A DNA stretch of 64,000 nt, taken from assembly GCA_965243635.1 (NCBI GenBank), contig OZ251574.1:4960001-5024000 (forward strand), written 5' to 3'. Positions within the stretch are counted from its first letter, which is position 1, and the number at the start of each line of letters is the position of its first letter. The notes beneath the pieces were generated by a model. That model made no database searches, was not told the DNA's origin, and was given only the letters and a program-made list of their open reading frames with translations. The position numbers and the translations under genes were made by a program. Source of the stretch: Rs1 sp000416275. Its GTDB lineage: Bacteria; Pseudomonadota; Gammaproteobacteria; Pseudomonadales; Balneatricaceae. This document shows, one piece after another, positions 62,454-64,000 of this stretch.

Positions 62454-62828
62454 ATGACCATGCACAGCTATCCCCGTGAGTTAAGACTTTTGACCGGCGG
62501 GGATTTTCAAAAAGTTTTCGACGCAGTTGAAATCAAAGTTCCAGACCAGCGCATTCTAATCCTCTCCCGCGCCAACGGACTCGATCACCCTCGGATCGGC
62601 TTCATCATCTCCAAAAAAAATATTCGCCGAGCAGTGAAACGTAACTTAGTAAGACGTATCATGCGTGAATCTTTTCGCCTCAACCAAGATAAACTCCCCG
62701 CCCACGACATGATTATCATGGTCCGTAAAGGTGCTGGAGAAATCGGTTCAGATGATTTGCACAGACTGGCGAAAAAATGTTGGTCTCGATTAAACAAAAA
62801 AGTTAACCAAGTACATTCAGCAAAATAA
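62454..62828 (+). CDS. rnpA: Ribonuclease P protein component
   Basis: 124 residues from the ATG at 62454 with AGG 6 nt upstream. The conserved basic helix AVKRNLVRRIMRESFR, the hydrophobic IGFIISKKNIRRAVKR and the YPRELRLLTGGDFQKVF start identify RnpA. It binds the RNase P RNA and helps 5' processing of tRNAs. The usual yidD overlap is absent: yidC begins 15 bp after the stop. Confidence 0.96.
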   Translation: MTMHSYPRELRLLTGGDFQKVFDAVEIKVPDQRILILSRANGLDHPRIGFIISKKNIRRAVKRNLVRRIMRESFRLNQDKLPAHDMIIMVRKGAGEIGSDDLHRLAKKCWSRLNKKVNQVHSAK

Positions 62829-62842
62829 GGGTTGTACATTCC

Positions 62843-64000
62843 ATGGATTTTCAGCGAATAATTTTAGGCTCCACTCTAGCAGTAGTTACTTATATGCTGG
62901 TACTACAGTGGAATGAAGATTACAACACAAAACCAGTTGCAGTAGCGCAGGCTAGTACCATTTCAGCTTACGGCAGTTCCTCGACAACTAACACTAGCGA
63001 CTTACCTGTTGCAACAGTCGATAAGCCCTCGGCGACCGATGTTCCCGCCAATGTAAGCGCAGTGCTAGAAACAACCACCAACGGCCAATTGATCAGCGTT
63101 AAAACCGATGTACTGAACATCCTGATTGACAGTAAAGGTGGGGACATTATTGAAGTGACCTTGCCTCTGCATAAAGCACAGCTAGGCGAAGAGCAACCAT
63201 TTGTACTGCTAGAGCAAAACTCCGAGCGCACTTACATTGCCCAGAGCGGTTTAATCGGCACCGACGGCCCTGACGCAAGCAAGGACCGCCCCAGCTATAC
63301 AGCGGACAGCACTAGTTATACCTTAACTGGCGATACCTTAGCTGTAGACTTAGTTTTCAAAAAAGACTTAGTGACCATTACCAAACGCTTTACCTTCACC
63401 AAAGGTAGTTACGCGGTTGCCTTAGACTACATTATCGATAACCAATCCAGTAAAGATTGGCAGGGTAGTTTATTTGCACAGTTAAAGCGCAATAATTTCT
63501 CAGATCCGACCAGCCAAACTGAAATGGGCATGCAATCCTATTTAGGCGCGGTGTTCTCTACTGAGGAAGACAATTACCAGAAATACGATTTCGGTGACAT
63601 TGACGACGGTAACTTTAACAAGAAATCAGTCGATGGCTGGGTCGCTATGGTCCAGCACTATTTCATCAGTGCCTGGGTGCCTTCTACCGGCGCAGAATAT
63701 ACTTATAGCACCCGTAAATCTGCAGGTAATTATATTGCCGGATTGGTATCCCCAACCATCAACATTGCCGCTGGCAGCGAAGGCCGTGTATCTGCAACCT
63801 TCTTTGCGGGACCTAAAGACCAAGCGCAGCTAGAAGCGACTGCACCTGCCTTAAACCTGACGGTTGACTACGGCTGGCTGTGGTGGGTTGCCTCACCTCT
63901 ATACTGGTTATTAACCACTATTCACGGTTTCTTAGGAAACTGGGGTCTGGCCATTATCGGTATTACTATTACCGTCAAAGGCGCACTGTTCCACCTTAAT
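62843..64000 (+). CDS. yidC: Membrane protein insertase YidC (3' end outside window)
   Basis: 386 codons are visible from the ATG at 62843 to the last base in one open frame. The start MDFQRIILGSTLAVVTYMLV gives the first membrane helix. A Ser/Thr-rich linker and the periplasmic beta-sandwich domain follow (TDVLNILIDSKGGDIIEVTL; GWVAMVQHYFISAWVP near residue 270). The visible end (WGLAIIGITITVKGALFHL) is the start of the conserved insertase core. It inserts membrane proteins alone or with SecYEG. The C-terminal core of about 150-180 residues lies beyond the window. Confidence 0.97.
   Translation, partial: MDFQRIILGSTLAVVTYMLVLQWNEDYNTKPVAVAQASTISAYGSSSTTNTSDLPVATVDKPSATDVPANVSAVLETTTNGQLISVKTDVLNILIDSKGGDIIEVTLPLHKAQLGEEQPFVLLEQNSERTYIAQSGLIGTDGPDASKDRPSYTADSTSYTLTGDTLAVDLVFKKDLVTITKRFTFTKGSYAVALDYIIDNQSSKDWQGSLFAQLKRNNFSDPTSQTEMGMQSYLGAVFSTEEDNYQKYDFGDIDDGNFNKKSVDGWVAMVQHYFISAWVPSTGAEYTYSTRKSAGNYIAGLVSPTINIAAGSEGRVSATFFAGPKDQAQLEATAPALNLTVDYGWLWWVASPLYWLLTTIHGFLGNWGLAIIGITITVKGALFHLN

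Overview
The window looks like about 64 kb of a marine-type gammaproteobacterial chromosome beside the replication origin. The evidence is the dnaA-dnaN-recF-gyrB cluster facing rpmH-rnpA-yidC across an AT-rich gap with DnaA boxes, together with ubiC-ubiA-phoB-phoR, hexR, a type B PutA and an NhaD antiporter. Base composition is moderate. The genus cannot be fixed from what is visible, but a relative of Cellvibrionales or Alteromonadales is a reasonable guess. No tRNA, rRNA or CRISPR array was seen.

Region 1 (0-30 kb) is mostly core and housekeeping genes. In order they are: a 5'-cut diguanylate cyclase, a PepSY/DUF2946 metal-related pair, DUF1415, a sterol-desaturase-family hydroxylase, ubiC-ubiA, phoB-phoR with a Pho box, an extracytoplasmic solute-binding protein, cysZ, three small or hypothetical genes including DUF416, hexR, two paralogous small proteins, tdk, a YiiX-like hydrolase, nhaD, an lrp-like regulator beside yjeH, putA, a DUF1772 protein, a ZIP-type transporter, a PEP-mutase/isocitrate-lyase-family enzyme, a TauE-type exporter and a DMT transporter. 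The gaps between them hold several families of dispersed, non-coding, palindromic elements. Family A is about 160 bp with inverted ends, family B about 200 bp with inverted ends, family C is a roughly 60 bp hairpin, and families D and E also occur. A decayed second copy of the ZIP gene lies at 25.1 kb.

Region 2 (31-43 kb) is a defence island on the minus strand. A primase-helicase fusion of the TOTE type lies next to a type I restriction-modification operon read hsdM, dinD, a 98-residue DinD C-terminal-like protein, hsdS, hsdR, YgjP-like metallopeptidase. All five junctions in that operon are 4-bp overlaps. Upstream lie a 76-residue unknown protein, a DUF2188 protein and a single-TRD (half) HsdS, with three intercistronic hairpins. 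Putting DinD, a RecA-filament modulator in E. coli, inside a restriction operon suggests coupling between restriction and DNA-damage handling.

Region 3 (43-55 kb) begins with a 128-nt nested palindrome, then glmS-glmU, a TrmB-family regulator and a divergent stand-alone HisA homologue with altered catalytic positions. A glycosyltransferase gene follows, split by an intact IS66-family element with a perfect 8-bp target duplication. After it come a frameshifted ISNCY-type transposase and a small membrane protein.

Region 4 (55-64 kb) is the origin cluster: gyrB, recF, dnaN and dnaA on the minus strand, a candidate oriC, then rpmH, rnpA and the first part of yidC on the plus strand. No yidD lies between rnpA and yidC.
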